Source of the DNA: Gnetum montanum
Lineage: Eukaryota > Streptophyta > Gnetopsida > Gnetales > Gnetaceae
NCBI GenBank assembly: GCA_015680685.1
Contig: MNCI01004656.1
Location: 1,373,419 to 1,437,418, forward strand
Direction: 5' to 3'
Length of the DNA stretch: 64,000 nucleotides
The translations under genes were made by a program, and so were the position numbers. Shown here one piece after another: positions 45,617 through 57,125 of this stretch (position 1 is the first letter of the stretch; every line of letters begins with the position of its first letter). Below the pieces are notes generated by a model. The model was not told where the DNA came from and did no database searches. It saw only the letters and a program-made list of their open reading frames with translations.

Positions 45617-47097
45617 CATCCCATAGAAAACATTTTAAGTTCTATCAAAATTCATCCAAATTTTGGTGTTACAATCAGCTATGCTGCATATCATAGATAG
45701 CGTAGTAAATGTGCCAGGGTCCAAAAATTTTTCAAGTATGAAACAAGGAGGTATCAGGCCATTCTAACATGGAAAATGCACTTTCTAGTTGCTAAAGTTG
45801 ACTGTCTTGTGACATTCTAGAGTGATAGCTTCAATTTTGACAAAGTTCACTGGAAAATGGGTGCTATGCTCTGCTATGCTATGCAACATAGATAGTGTAG
45901 TAGGCTAAAACCACAAATTTTTTTTGAGTGTTCATGTTATGCTTCATCACATTGGGCAACGTAGACAACGTAGCTATTGGAAAACACCTCTAGATGCCTC
46001 CAAAAAGCTCCAAAAGCTTAGCATTGACATTTCTTTTAGCTCTATCATCTCTGTAGCAGGCAAGATCAATACTTTGGTTTATTTTTTGCACCCCCTGTTG
46101 ACTCCCAAAGTGGTCCCTATGCTTGAACCTACTTGGAAGAGGGGGGAAAGACATAGTCCCAGAGCATCAGCTCCAAGTTGCATTTTGGCATTGTTTGTAG
46201 GTATATGATAGTCCTTCAGGCTCTGGCACATATGGTTAGATAGTATGGTCAAAGTTTGGTATATTTTTAGTCCCCATTCCTATCTTGTAGAGCGTAGCAC
46301 CATTAAGCTTGACACTCTTAGTGTAGCACACTAACATGACCTGTTGTTCACATTCATGCTATGCAGGACCTAGGAAACATGGTGCCCAATCGACATCTCT
46401 TGACAACCCTAACTTTATAAATACCTAAGTAATCAGTATTCTAATGGTTGGCTTTGGTAGAATATTGGAAAACAAAACGTTGATGAGTGGAAAATCTTAG
46501 CATTAGAGCACTCCCAGCACTGGCTTCACCCTCACACTTAAGCATGACACCTACACCTTGCTCTGCATAGCGTGACAACTGTTAGTCCAACAAGCTTTGG
46601 CTCCCTTGAATCTATCAATACTACATCCACAGCATCCCAGTGACTATGTCCATGCTACCTCACTATCCTATTATGCCCATCTAACATTGCATGCTAGTTG
46701 TACACATCATTAATCAAATGTCACGCTCCCCCAATCTTGGGGTGGTGCATTTTCTTACCTAAACTCCCATTCCATTTTCCTACAACATATATTTCAAATT
46801 TTTGGCTTACTTGTTTATTTCTATTGTCAATATGCATTAAGACACTCACATTGATGTACTCCTATTGTTATACATGTTACGCTCCTAATTGTTCCAACTC
46901 CCATGTGTGATGCTATAAAAACATTATTCATAAATGGTTATTATACATCACGTAAGTCCCTATCTAATCAACTAGATCATTCAAGGCTTCCCATTTCTAT
47001 TCTCTCTAACACATCCCTCCCATAAACTTAGGTTAGGTTGTATGCCTAACAACCTCTCGGTGTTCTAACCACCAACATTTTCAAATGCTATAGTTTT

Positions 47098-47115
47098 TGG
47101 CACTAGAAGAAGGAC
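47098..47115 (+). promoter_or_regulatory. Probable primer-binding site of element E
   Basis: TGGCACTAGAAGAAGGAC begins five bases after the LTR end and starts with the TGG expected opposite a tRNA CCA end. The tRNA species is not identified; it is not the Asp site used by the Athila elements here. Confidence 0.5.
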
Positions 47116-47576
47116 TTGAACCTCTGTGTTCCTTCTATGTGCCATAGGTAGTCCTACATGCTTTCTATACCTCCATCGCTAGCAACAAGCTAGCATAGAC
47201 ATGATACTCCTATGGACCTACCAAGGCAGTAGCTAGATCATAGGCTAGTGCAAGAGTTGTCTACATTTTAGTTTCTATAGATTGGTCCCAGTTGATAGTT
47301 CCCCTAGAACCCTGTAGGATAGAAAGCCCAAAACTATGTACTACATCAAGCTCTGTGTTTTTTATAGTATGACAACTTCATCAACCTAATAGTCCCACTT
47401 AGCATAATTAGCATAATAGCACAAATTACTATTTTTTTTAGCATTTTCAAACTTTTCCATTTTTGGGCTATTTTCTGTGTAACTTACCTACTTAAGCATC
47501 TTAGCTCAAAATTTACTATATACCACCATTTCTCACAAGTTTCTTTGCTTTTTACATCCTATTTGACATAGTAAAT
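47116..47576 (+). other. Element E untranslated leader
   Basis: No coding homology between the PBS and the first ATG of gag at 47577. Pyrimidine-rich with short repeats of agcataa. Confidence 0.5.
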
Positions 47577-49934
47577 ATGAACCCACCTAGCACCTCAACT
47601 TCCACCTTGAGCTTGGAGGAAGCTCATACCTTGTAACATGTGGTGGATCTTGAGTAATTGCTTAGCCTAGCGCAACCACAATGGCAGTCTCTTCAACTGC
47701 AACATCAATCACTTGAACGCATGACACGTGATGAGTGATACAACTTCTTTTGTGGTCCTATCGTTAGACTATTAGGAATTTAAAGAAAAGTGCAATTTTG
47801 AAATCATCCACTACAATGGAAGGGAGTTCCTTCCCACTCCTGATGCAATTATACCACTCATTGAAATGTTCCAATGGCTTTTGAACCAACTTATTTGACT
47901 GAGTGAGTCAAAAGAGTGAAACACAATGTCTCACTATGATGAGGCACTACACAATGGGCAAGAAGAGTTTGAATCCCATTCCAAAGGTGCTGGCCCACTC
48001 TTTGCCATAGCCTCACAATCCACTTTTGTGTTCCTTTCATACTCGTCATAGTCCTCCACCTCTTTTGCCACAGCTACAATGCTTCCATAGCCCAAACCTT
48101 CCTTGGTGGTAGGTAGCCATCAAATTTTATCAATGCAATAGCATGTAGGGCCTTCAGCCTCCTTTCCCTTTATTATTCCTTCGCATTCTGTCAAATTTTC
48201 ACAACCAACGTATATGATGCCTATGTTACCATATGTACATACTATGCCCACATTACAACCACAAATAAGCCCTATTTCCATTACCTCCTCTACACCAATT
48301 CCATTGCCAGCAGTAATGCCAACCTCAACTGCATGGTGGGTAGTGACATACTTTCCTACTATCCAATTGTCTCAGATGCCATAGTATATGCAACTCCAAA
48401 CAAATCAAGCTTCACATATGGTGCAACCAACTACAAGGCTATGGGTTGCTTCATCAATGGGGTAGGTAACCATTCCCACAACACCACCAATGGTAGTCAC
48501 TCCGACGACACCACCAATAGGATTCTAGGCTGCTCAAACGGCATCACCAATGGGAAATGCTCCAATAGCACCCCCAATGGAAATGATAGCTGCACCAATA
48601 GCACAACCAATTATGGCTTCTTTGATGGTGCTACTAGTAGTCCAAGTAATTCAACCTTCTGTAACACCTATGGGTCTAGACCAAGCCTATTCGCTTATTC
48701 GAACCCTCACCAATGAAGTCAAGAAACTTAAAGAAACTAGCTCTAAAATAGTCCATGTAATGGACTTTTATCAAGATGATCCTATTAGTCCCATCATGCC
48801 TCTACTCACGTTGCCTCCCAGAATTTAGCTCCCTTAATTTACAAAATATATGAAGAGGATGATCCAAATAGCCACCTAGTTACTTTTTGATCTGAGTCCT
48901 TATTACAACAATCCTAGCTACATGTAATCATTCATGTCTTCACCATGTTCTTGACTAGAAAAGATTTAGACTAGTATTTCACACTTCCTCATGCTTCTAT
49001 TTCAACTTTGGAAGAGTTGCTGAGTTAGTTTGTAACTTGCTTCAAGTACAACTTGAAGCTCAAAGCCACCATAGACCAACTCATGAATGTGAAACAAGAA
49101 GCATTAGAACCTATCCAAAAATTCATACAATGTTGGAGTGTTTCCTTAAATGAGATTCATGAGATGATTGCTGAAGCCCATCTACTGGCCATTTTTAAGG
49201 GTGTTGTAAATGACTTCATCAAATCCAAGCATTACTATTTACCACCATGCTTCCTTAGCTAGGCCTTTGCTTAGACAAAAAGCATACAAGATGCAACTGA
49301 GGCTAGCAGAGACCTCACTTACATAGTTTACAAGAATGCACATGTAAAGAAAAATAAAGAAAATGGAAAGGCCACTACAACCACTGTGGCTACTATGGCC
49401 AAGGAAGCCAAAAACAACAGCAACAAATAGGTGGCTAAGGTGCTTAAGACCTTGGCCACCACCAGCAAAATGTCAAACTCTAGTAATGCAAGGATGAACC
49501 AACCTGCAATGTCAATAGCCACAACATAGAATTTACCAAGGCGAAACTTTGAGAATAAGGATCGCTCTAGATACACCTCTTTACTGATTAAGCTGTTGGA
49601 GCTTTTAAACTAATTACTTAGTATTGGGTGCATTCAATATAAGCAAATGTCAAAAGATTCCCACAAGTGGCACGAGAGGTATTGTGAGATCCTTCAAGAC
49701 CCTTCTATAGCTATGCCCAATGAGCCTCAAGTACCCAAAAATTTTAGCCTAGATCAATTTTGCAACTACCACCAATTTTGTGGCCATGACACAAATTATT
49801 TCTTAGCATTAAAAGTTGACATTCAACATATTGTTGATCAAGGTAAGTTAGTCCTTGACAAAAATAGTCTTCTTTGGCTAGAGAACCAATCTATGAACAT
49901 CTATAAGGACCTTCTGAATGCTAGCAATGCATGA
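47577..49934 (+). pseudogene. Element E: gag
   Basis: Starts MNPPSTSTSTLSLEEAHTL at 47577 and is broken by TAA at codon 20. Mid-part (48230-48660) is a Pro/Thr/Met-rich linker with repeats such as APIAPPMEM and PTTPPM. A short coiled stretch LIRTLTNEVKKLKETSSK comes next. The capsid domain follows: IYEEDDPNSHLVTF, HASISTLEELLS, NLKLKATIDQLMNVKQ and EALEPIQKFIQCW are the counterparts of the Tat 'Y.G..DP..HL..F', 'LP.GSI.S', and 'Q...ESL..Y..R' motifs. The C-terminal FCNYHQFCGHDTNYF (49758-49803) is the Tat CxYHxxxGHxTxxC element with its final Cys replaced by Phe, followed by LKVDIQHIVDQGKL. Several stops, one frame change near 48830. Confidence 0.85.
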
Positions 49935-51400
49935 TATACCATTAATGCTATTAGCGTTGATGACAATGTAGAGTCAACACATGAACTATTTGTGGTTTGT
50001 GTACCTTCCCATGGTGCCAAAGCTTTAGTGTCACCTAGGCCACAGGCCCCTTTCATCATTAAGGTATTGCCATAAAGAGGCCCATCACAGCCTTCATAGT
50101 TAGGGCCCCCCAACACACTACTACAACAACTCAGGCACCTTTTGTTATAAGGATGCCAAAACGTACAAACTTCCCATCTATCTAGAGTTTAGTGGTGGGA
50201 ATTGCATCACAACCTCCTCACTCGAGAAGATGTGATAAATGCCTAGTAGATAAGATGACTAGGGAACATACTACACTAGGCCCCCCTAGGCCCATCCCCT
50301 TGTTGGCAGTTCCTATGGCCTTATTGCCAAAAGCCACCTGCATACACACGCGCATGCAACAATCAACTCCTAAGGCTCAAAATCCCATAATTAAACCAAA
50401 AGCCTCATATCCTCCCCATTGGGAAATCCATCTTTTAGGACATATAGAGGAAACAAAAACCACCAAACACTTGAATGGTGAACAAGATTTCTTAGACGAA
50501 CTCACATAGGTTAGACAAGCTTTAAAACAAGAAAATACAACTTTAAGTTTGTATGACTTAATAATGACTTTTGTGGCACATTGTGAGGCTTTAATCCACA
50601 TGTTGGAATCTATTCCTATTAAGGAAAATATGCCAATAGAGGAAAGAGCCATCCATGCTGTCATGCTACCACCTATGGCTAAAGAACCACAATCAACCCC
50701 TTTAACTTTTCATGACAAAGCCATTAAAGCTAATCCCAAAAGCGGTCAAGTAACCACTACCACTTTGTTTATAACAATTCATGTAGGTAAATACAATATT
50801 TGTAGAGTAGATGTTGATGATGTGGCCACAACAAATGTAATTATATTCCCTGTTGTTGATAAGTTGGACCTAGTGAATCAAATTAGGCCTACAACAACTT
50901 CTTGTTTGAAGTCATTCAATAGGGTATGCATCATGGTCAAGGGAACTGTCACTATCGATTTTGTGGTAGGGGATCAATTTCCCACTAATGTAGAATTCAT
51001 CATGGTAGAGGAGATGCCTGGGTTTAATTTAATCTTGGGAAGATCTTGGTTAGCCCAATTAACTGTTGTCTCTTCACCAATACACCAAGAGATTCACCTA
51101 CCTTATGCAGGCGGAGAGGTGGTGATCTTTGGTGACAATGTAGTCCCTTAGGCTATTAACAATATAGATATAGAGCAAGTTTCAGACATAGAAGTCTTCA
51201 AAGATGCATCACCCATGTGCGATAAAACCCAATGTTGTTCAACAAGTGAACCAAGAAAAACTAACAATTTGCACAAGGAAACTACATGGGTAGAGTTGTC
51301 ATTTTCAATAGCAAATGACAACTTAGAAGAGTATTGTCTCAAGTCTTCCAAGCCCTATGCATCGCCTAACCCACATCAGGTTAGGAAACATTTATGTGAT
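49935..51400 (+). pseudogene. Element E: protease region
   Basis: The clearest open stretch of E, 50549-51148 (200 codons). IKANPKSGQVTTTTLFITIHV and ICRVDVDDVATTNVIIFP span the active-site strand, where the usual 'LVDGGS..NV' has Asp for the Gly after the catalytic Asp. FNRVCIMVKGTVTIDFVVGD, EFIMVEEMPGFNLILGRSWL (ILGR.W element) and VVSSPIHQEIHLPYAGGEVV follow; all are in Tat protease order. Upstream sequence (49935-50548) is a poorly conserved gag-protease linker with many stops. Downstream residues to about 51390 are Ser/Lys-rich. Confidence 0.8.
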
Positions 51401-51504
51401 TAGGACATGTCCCTAATTTACACCTTTACATTTCTTGTTCTTAATGCCTTTGTTTATATAGTTTTGATTTTGCGTTATGTTTACCTTTCAAGTTAGTTAA
51501 AATA

Positions 51505-51765
51505 GCCATGGCCCAGAATGACCTTAAACTATTGCATGGTTTGGGACAACCTTAAACTATCGTACGACCTACCGAGGCCTAAAACTAGTAGCCCACTCTT
51601 TGATTCCAACTATAGCATGGTCAGAAATGGCCTCAAACTAGTCATGGCCTTAGATGACCTTAAACTAGCAATGGCCCAAAATGGCCTTAAATTATACCAT
51701 GCCTTGAAATGGCCTTAAACTATAGCATGGCCCAGAATGGCCTTAAACTACAACATGGGGGCCCA
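51505..51765 (+). repeat. Minisatellite array in the E spacer
   Basis: About eight imperfect units of 25-40 bp sharing a core ccttaaacta next to atggcc(c/t)agaatgg. The same core recurs at 53050-53135 and in the array at 56760-57125. Confidence 0.75.
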
Positions 51766-52829
51766 TAAGGGGCCTAACTACATCAACAAAAACACCAAGC
51801 AAAAGAAATAGAATAAGCATGATACTTATTTTTAAATAGTAGATGTAATGCATAGTCCAAAATTAAATGGTAAAACACCAACACGTATGTTCTCAGTAGA
51901 TGAGAACTCTCATAGTGCTATTTGGACTAGGGCTAATGCCCCCTGTCTATCATGGAGACCATTATTATCAATCATAAATCTGGGAATAGATAAAACAACA
52001 ATAAGCATTCCACATCATACAAGTCAAATAAAATGAAATTTTCATCATTGCAATAACACTTATCCTCCAGCACAGTAGATAGTTCCAAGTGGATTTTGGA
52101 AGGCTGTAGCCACATAGTGCAGAATGAACAAAGTATTATATTTATGATAGCATCTAAATTCTAGCATTTCCAAAATCCAAGACAAGGGTCTTAGGTCTTT
52201 CAAATGCTAACTCAAGCCCTTTGTCCTTTTGCCCTTAGTAGGTCCATTTGTCATGAATTTCAAAATGCCTTAGTTTACCCTAGGTAATAAGGTCTCAACC
52301 AGGACGCCTACTACTTCAGCAGATAGGTGTAACCACATCATAATGCTAAAGTGGTAAAGTAGGAATTCCAAGAACTCTTGTGCACCCTCTTGGAACTAGA
52401 CCACCTAGTCTCCTACTCATGCATGTGGTGCAGAGACATTTGGCATAGGGGCACTTATACAACATAAGACCCCTATAAGCTCAACCACAATAAGTACTAG
52501 CTTCAGCATGATCCTACATTGTCACAATGAAAATGTTAGTATTGAAAAAGAGACAACACAAACAACAAAGGTAGTTTAAAAATGACAAAAAATAAAAAAA
52601 TTTCTTTTCTCTCTCAAAAATTGTTTTTAAGTGTTGGTCACGCTCTAGTTTTTCTGATGTCAAGCTCTAGTTTTCTTTGTTATGCTCTTTATATGCTACG
52701 CTCTTCTTTGAATCATGCTACGCTCTATATTGTTAGCTCTAATGATGAAAATGATAGGTTTACCATTGGTAAACCCCTATTTATACCCTCCAGGGTTACA
52801 TAACATGTCACTTTGTTGGGATGTCCCAT

Positions 52830-52925
52830 GTCCTAGGCATGATGCAAGACGCTCTGTGTCCCATGCATAATGCAGGAAATTCTGTGTCCCATGTGTAACA
52901 TGGAACATCCCACATCCCGTGCAAC
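52830..52925 (+). repeat. Short direct repeats in the E spacer
   Basis: Three imperfect copies of about 30 bp built on tgtgtcccatgcataatgca. Confidence 0.65.
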
Positions 52926-53235
52926 GTAATACACAAATTTTCTAGAAAAAAATTTAAAATTTTTCCTGCCTGTCCAAGGAATATTTAGTTTAACCCCACA
53001 ATCAAATCCTTTCAAGTTTGGCTTAACTTTACACTTTATGCATAGTGATGGTTCACTAAGACCTTAAATAGGCAATTTTGAAATTTTGTTTATACGCATA
53101 GTCATGGTCTACTAAGACCTTAAACTAGCAATTTTGAGATACTACATAGTTACTTTTTTATAGCATTATTTTCCTCATTTTAACACTTTGCTTCATTTTT
53201 CCTTCTTAGACAAGTACCACTTGATGTTTTTTGGT

Positions 53236-54500
53236 CATTTTGTAGGATCATTTGGGAAAATGAGCATACATGAAAATATTCATTCACCTTTAATCTTGAT
53301 TGGTCCCCATGGTAGACTCATGAGACGCATGAACATAGAGCTTTTGAACTTTGAATAGCCTCCTTGTGACACCAATGTAGCATCCTTAGAAACATCACTA
53401 GACTAGCCAAAACATCTAGTCCAAGATTTAGATTTAGATGCCAATGATATAACTGAAGATCCACTCATAGAAATCCCTGTAATAACATGTAAAGATGAGG
53501 TGAGAATTTTGAAACTTAGCTCTTTATTGGAGCCACAAATCCATAAGAATATCTCTAGAGTCCTTAATGAAAATGTTAAAGTGTTTGCACGGTCTTATGA
53601 AGATATGCTAGGCTTAGACCCATGCATAATAGAAAACAAAATTATCTTAGATCCACGTGTCAAGCCATTCAAACAAAAATCTTATAAAATCAAGCTAGAT
53701 ATTGCATTAGTCATTCACAATGAAATCACTATACTCTATAAGGTTGGGTTCATCCGAGAAATTGATTATGCATATTGGATATCAAACATCATGGTTGTTC
53801 CTAAGAAAACTGGGGGTATACACATCTGCATAGACTTTTAAGACTTAAACAAGGCAACCATCAAAGAAAATTTCCCATTACCTAGTATCGACCAACTTGT
53901 TGATACTACAACTAACAATGCCTTATTATCCTTCATGGATGAGTTCTTGGGGTACAACCAAATCCGTATAAACTTGGAACATGAACTTGCTACTACTTTC
54001 ATGACCCCTTGGGGGACGTTTTGCTATACAATGATGTCCTTTGGACTAAGAAAAGCTAGAGCAACATACGAATGTGCTATGATCTACATATTTAGTGACT
54101 ATCTTCTAGAACAACTAAATGAAAACATTAATGATATAGCAGGTTAAGTCCAAAAGGGCTCATGACCATGCAAAAAACTTGAACCTGGTCTCTCAATGTT
54201 GTCGTAGACATGACCTTCACCTTAATCCCAAAAAGTATGTCTTCAGAATTAAAACTAATTGCATGCTAGGCTTTGTAGTGTCAGAAATAGGAATATGCAT
54301 AGATCCCAATAAGGTCAAGGATATTATTAACTTAGCACCATTCACAAACCTCAAAGAGCTACATGGATTGCAAGGTAGAATACAATTCATATTTAGATTT
54401 ATTGCTAGGTTGACTGATAAGTTACACCCAATGCAATGCCTGCTCAAAAAGGGTGTCAACTTCAAATGGAAAAATCAATGCTAAGAAGTATTCAACCTAA
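53236..54500 (+). pseudogene. Element E: reverse transcriptase
   Basis: Tat-lineage RT. Before RT: SSLLEPQIHKNISRVLNENV and VFARSYEDMLGLDPCI. Then VGFIREIDYAYWISNIMVV, PKKTGGIHICIDF*DLNKAT, FPLPSIDQLVDTTTNNALL, FMDEFLGYNQIRIN (catalytic Asp kept), MTPWGTFCYTMMSFGLRKA. The YVDD box is NIND (54124-54135), so the first box Asp is Asn. After a frameshift the thumb reads RRHDLHLNPKKYVF, MLGFVVSEIGICIDPNKV and LHGLQGRIQFIFRFIARL. DLNKAT...FPLP.IDQLVD wording distinguishes it from the Athila copies. Confidence 0.9.
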
Positions 54501-54960
54501 AAAAGAAGTTGGTTCATCTTCCAATTGTCTATCCTCCACAAAGAGACAAGCCTTTCTACATCTACCTCGCAACCTCAGACATGTCAATTGCTTCTCTACT
54601 TTGTCAAAAGAGAGACAATGGTTCTAAAATTCCTGTTTACTACTTGAGTCATGTGCTAATAGCTTACAACAAAAAATACAATGATGTGGAAAAAAATTGT
54701 CTTTCCTTAGTCTTTGCACTTAAGAAATGGAGACACTACCTCTTCTATAGTTAGGTTAACATTATTTGCAAAAGTAACATACTTAGGGACATTACAGCCA
54801 ACATATATGAAAATAGTATAATAGCTAGATGGAAAGAAATAACTATAGAGTTTGACCTACATTATGTAGCATAGTCATCTACAAAAGGTCAAGCAATAGC
54901 CACACAACTCATGGCTTCACTTGTAGATGATTAGGCAACAATAGACCCAAAATTCCTAGA
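54501..54960 (+). pseudogene. Element E: first RNase H and connector
   Basis: Classical gypsy RNase H: KPFYIYLATSDMSIASLLCQ (the first Asp of the family is already Ala-Thr in many Tat elements), SKIPVYYLSHVLIAYNKKY, DVEKNCLSLVFALKKWRHYL (Glu kept). Then a connector ARWKEITIEFDLHYV and QAIATQLMASLVDD. In Tat elements this domain has become a non-catalytic tether; the residues here fit that. Confidence 0.8.
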
Positions 54961-55490
54961 TGAACATGTTAGTAGTATAATTCTGGTACCTATAGATTTC
55001 AAGGCCATTTTACACTTTGATAGTGCTTCTACCACACAAGGTGGTAGTGCCATTGCTATTATCACATCTCCCTCTGGGGAGATCTAGCCTTTTGCATACC
55101 ACTTTGCATTTTTTTGTACCCATAATGTAGTAGAATACGAAGGTCTCCTTAGAGGCATTCTAGTAGTTCAGGAGTTAGGCATCCAAAGTATAGCAATTTG
55201 AGGTGATTCATAGTTGGTCATTAACCAAGTCATAGAGGTCTAGGCCTATAAGGCACAACACTTAGAACCTTACTGTGATTTGGAAAAATACTTACTGAAA
55301 CAATTTGCAACCTTAGATGTTTATCACATTCCCCACAATGAAAATGGTATAGGTGATGCATTGGCCACTTTAGGTTTGAGCGTATCACCAAATATGTTTG
55401 CTACCTTACCTGCTTCAATAGTAGAGTGCACTAACCCTATCATTCACATAACAAGTATCGCATTTGTAAGTGCAGCCCACACTTAGTAAT
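54961..55490 (+). pseudogene. Element E: archaeal-type RNase H (second RNase H)
   Basis: The domain that defines the Tat lineage. FKAILHFDSASTTQGGSAIA gives the first catalytic Asp; CTHNVVEYEGLLRGILVVQE gives the Glu; IQSIAI*GDS*LVINQVIEV gives the second Asp; and VYHIPHNENGIGDALATLG the final Asp. All four acidic residues are still readable, although three stops fall in between (two in the GDS region). Located between the gypsy RNase H and integrase. Confidence 0.85.
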
Positions 55491-56710
55491 GGTATGATGA
55501 CGTCAAAGCATGCCTTCAACATGGCAAGCCTCCACAAACCTTGACATCTACCAAAAAATACATAGTATGAAAATGAGAACGATAGTACCTCCTCATGGGT
55601 GACAATGCTTTATGTCATAGAACTTATGATGGAATACTATTAACTTGTGTTAGCAGTAATGAAGCACAAATAATCATAGACCAAGTCCATGAGGACTCTG
55701 TGGAGGGCATATAGCTCCCAGGGCAATGGTAGCAAAAATTAGATGTCTAGGCTACTGTTGGCCTTATATGGAGCATGATTGCATTCCCAAGGGTAGAACA
55801 TGTGACGTATGCCAATGGCATGGGAATCTAATACATGCATCATCGATGAAGCTACACACTACATAAATCATGTGGCCATTTTAATGTTGGGGATTAGACA
55901 TCATAGGACCTATAATGCCTAAGTCTTCTATAGGACACAACTTCATTATTACCGTAACTGAGTATTTCACGAAGTGGGTAGAAGCTATTCCCCTTAGAAA
56001 TACCACATCTCAATAGGTTTGCAAATTCATTTTGGACAATATAGTGACCTGATTTAATCTCCCTATGACCATAGTTATAGACAACAGGCCACAATTTAGT
56101 AGTGTAGAAACCAAATCTTTCTGTGAAAACCTCAGCATTAAACACTCCTTTTCGTTATCGTACTATCCTCAAGAAAATGGCTAAGCAGAGGCAACCAATA
56201 AATCCATTGTCAACATTATAAAGAAGATTCTTAGCAACATCAAGTGATGGTGGCATGAGCAACTCATCTATGCACTTTGGGCATACTACACAACATGTAT
56301 AACTGCAACATGTAGGACACCATATAATCTCGTGTATGGATTTGAAGCGGTATTTCCTCTTGAATTGTAGGTCCTGTTGCTTCGCATGATCCTCTTGAAC
56401 TTCATGGATGAGGCTTAGAACAATGAGTTGAGAATCATTGATCTTGACTCTACAAAGGAAGAGCACATCCTAATGCTTAATTGCATTGAGTGGTATCAAT
56501 ACAAATAACAGCAAAAGCACAATCACAATCTACACCAATGCCTAATCAAGAAAGGGGATCTAGTCCTTAAGGCCGTTTGCGAACCTGCAAACAAGTTCTT
56601 AGTCAACTAGGAAGGGCCTTTCTTGGTCACTAAGGCATATGAAAGTGGAGCCTTCAAGCTTGGTGATTTAGATGGTAACAAGTTCACCAATTTGATCAAC
56701 CACTTATAAC
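55491..56710 (+). pseudogene. Element E: integrase
   Basis: Zinc-binding region ends RTCDVCQWHGN (CxxC kept). Core: WGLDIIGPIMP with Asp at 55897-55899, FIITVTEYFTKWVEAIPLRN, TIVIDNRPQFSS with Asp at 56080-56082, and YYPQENG*AEATNK with Glu at 56188-56190. The DDE triad is therefore intact, but a TAA (56182-56184) and earlier stops break the frame. The C-terminal part reads LIKKGDLVLKAV, GPFLVTKAYESGAFKLGDLDG, the Tat-type SH3-like end. No chromodomain. Confidence 0.85.
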
Positions 56711-56759
56711 TGAATTCATATTACACCTAACATGCAGTATCATGTCAATAATAAAGCAA

Positions 56760-57125
56760 GGTAAGTAGAGCATCTACTATGATGTTAAAATAGCATAGAG
56801 AATTTACTATGACATTAAAATGGCATAGAATATCTGCTACAACTCTAAACTAGCACACAATGTCTGGTATGATTTAAACTGGCATAGAATGTCCTTGGGC
56901 TATGACATGAAACTAGAACCCATAACATGATCTGCTATAACCTTAAACTGGCCATCCACCATCCACTATGATGTTAAACTAGCATAATAATCTACTAGGA
57001 CCTTAAACTAGCACAACATGGTTTGCCTGAATCTTAAACTTGGACCACATTCTGGTGGGACCTTAAACTAGCACAACTAGTGGTCTACCAAGACCTAAAA
57101 CTGGGTTCACAATGTAGCATCTATG
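56760..57125 (+). repeat. Minisatellite array after the E integrase
   Basis: About eleven imperfect units of 30-40 bp with core gaccttaaactagcacaac. The core is shared with the array in the protease-RT spacer. Confidence 0.8.

Larger units (their letters stand above)
42351..47092 (+). repeat. Element E 5' LTR (interrupted)
   Basis: Aligns to the 3' LTR (58605-60670) at 42351-42943 and again from 45617 to 47092; the intervening 2.67 kb is a later insertion. The LTR proper is about 2.07 kb. TATA box (tttataaata) at 46414-46423. It ends gctata where the 3' LTR has gctaca, a single C-to-T change of the terminal CA. Several CTATGC/GCATAG palindromic modules are scattered through it. Confidence 0.85.
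51401..53235 (+). other. Protease-RT spacer of E, intron-like
   Basis: About 1.8 kb without pol homology between two conserved pol domains. Left edge has cag/gttagg (51377 region), a possible donor. Right edge has pyrimidine-rich acceptor-like ends, tttttccttcttag at about 53197-53210 and ggtcattttgtag at about 53233-53245, with pol homology starting right after. Ogre elements carry a spliced intron at this position. It contains minisatellite arrays and repeats of tatgctacgctct. The splice sites are inferred. Confidence 0.45.

Noticed and set aside
48333-48716. 127-codon Asn/Thr/Ser-rich ORF in element E
   Set aside because: Shifted frame of the Pro/Thr/Met-rich gag linker, which is in frame with the helix EVKKLKETSSK that follows.
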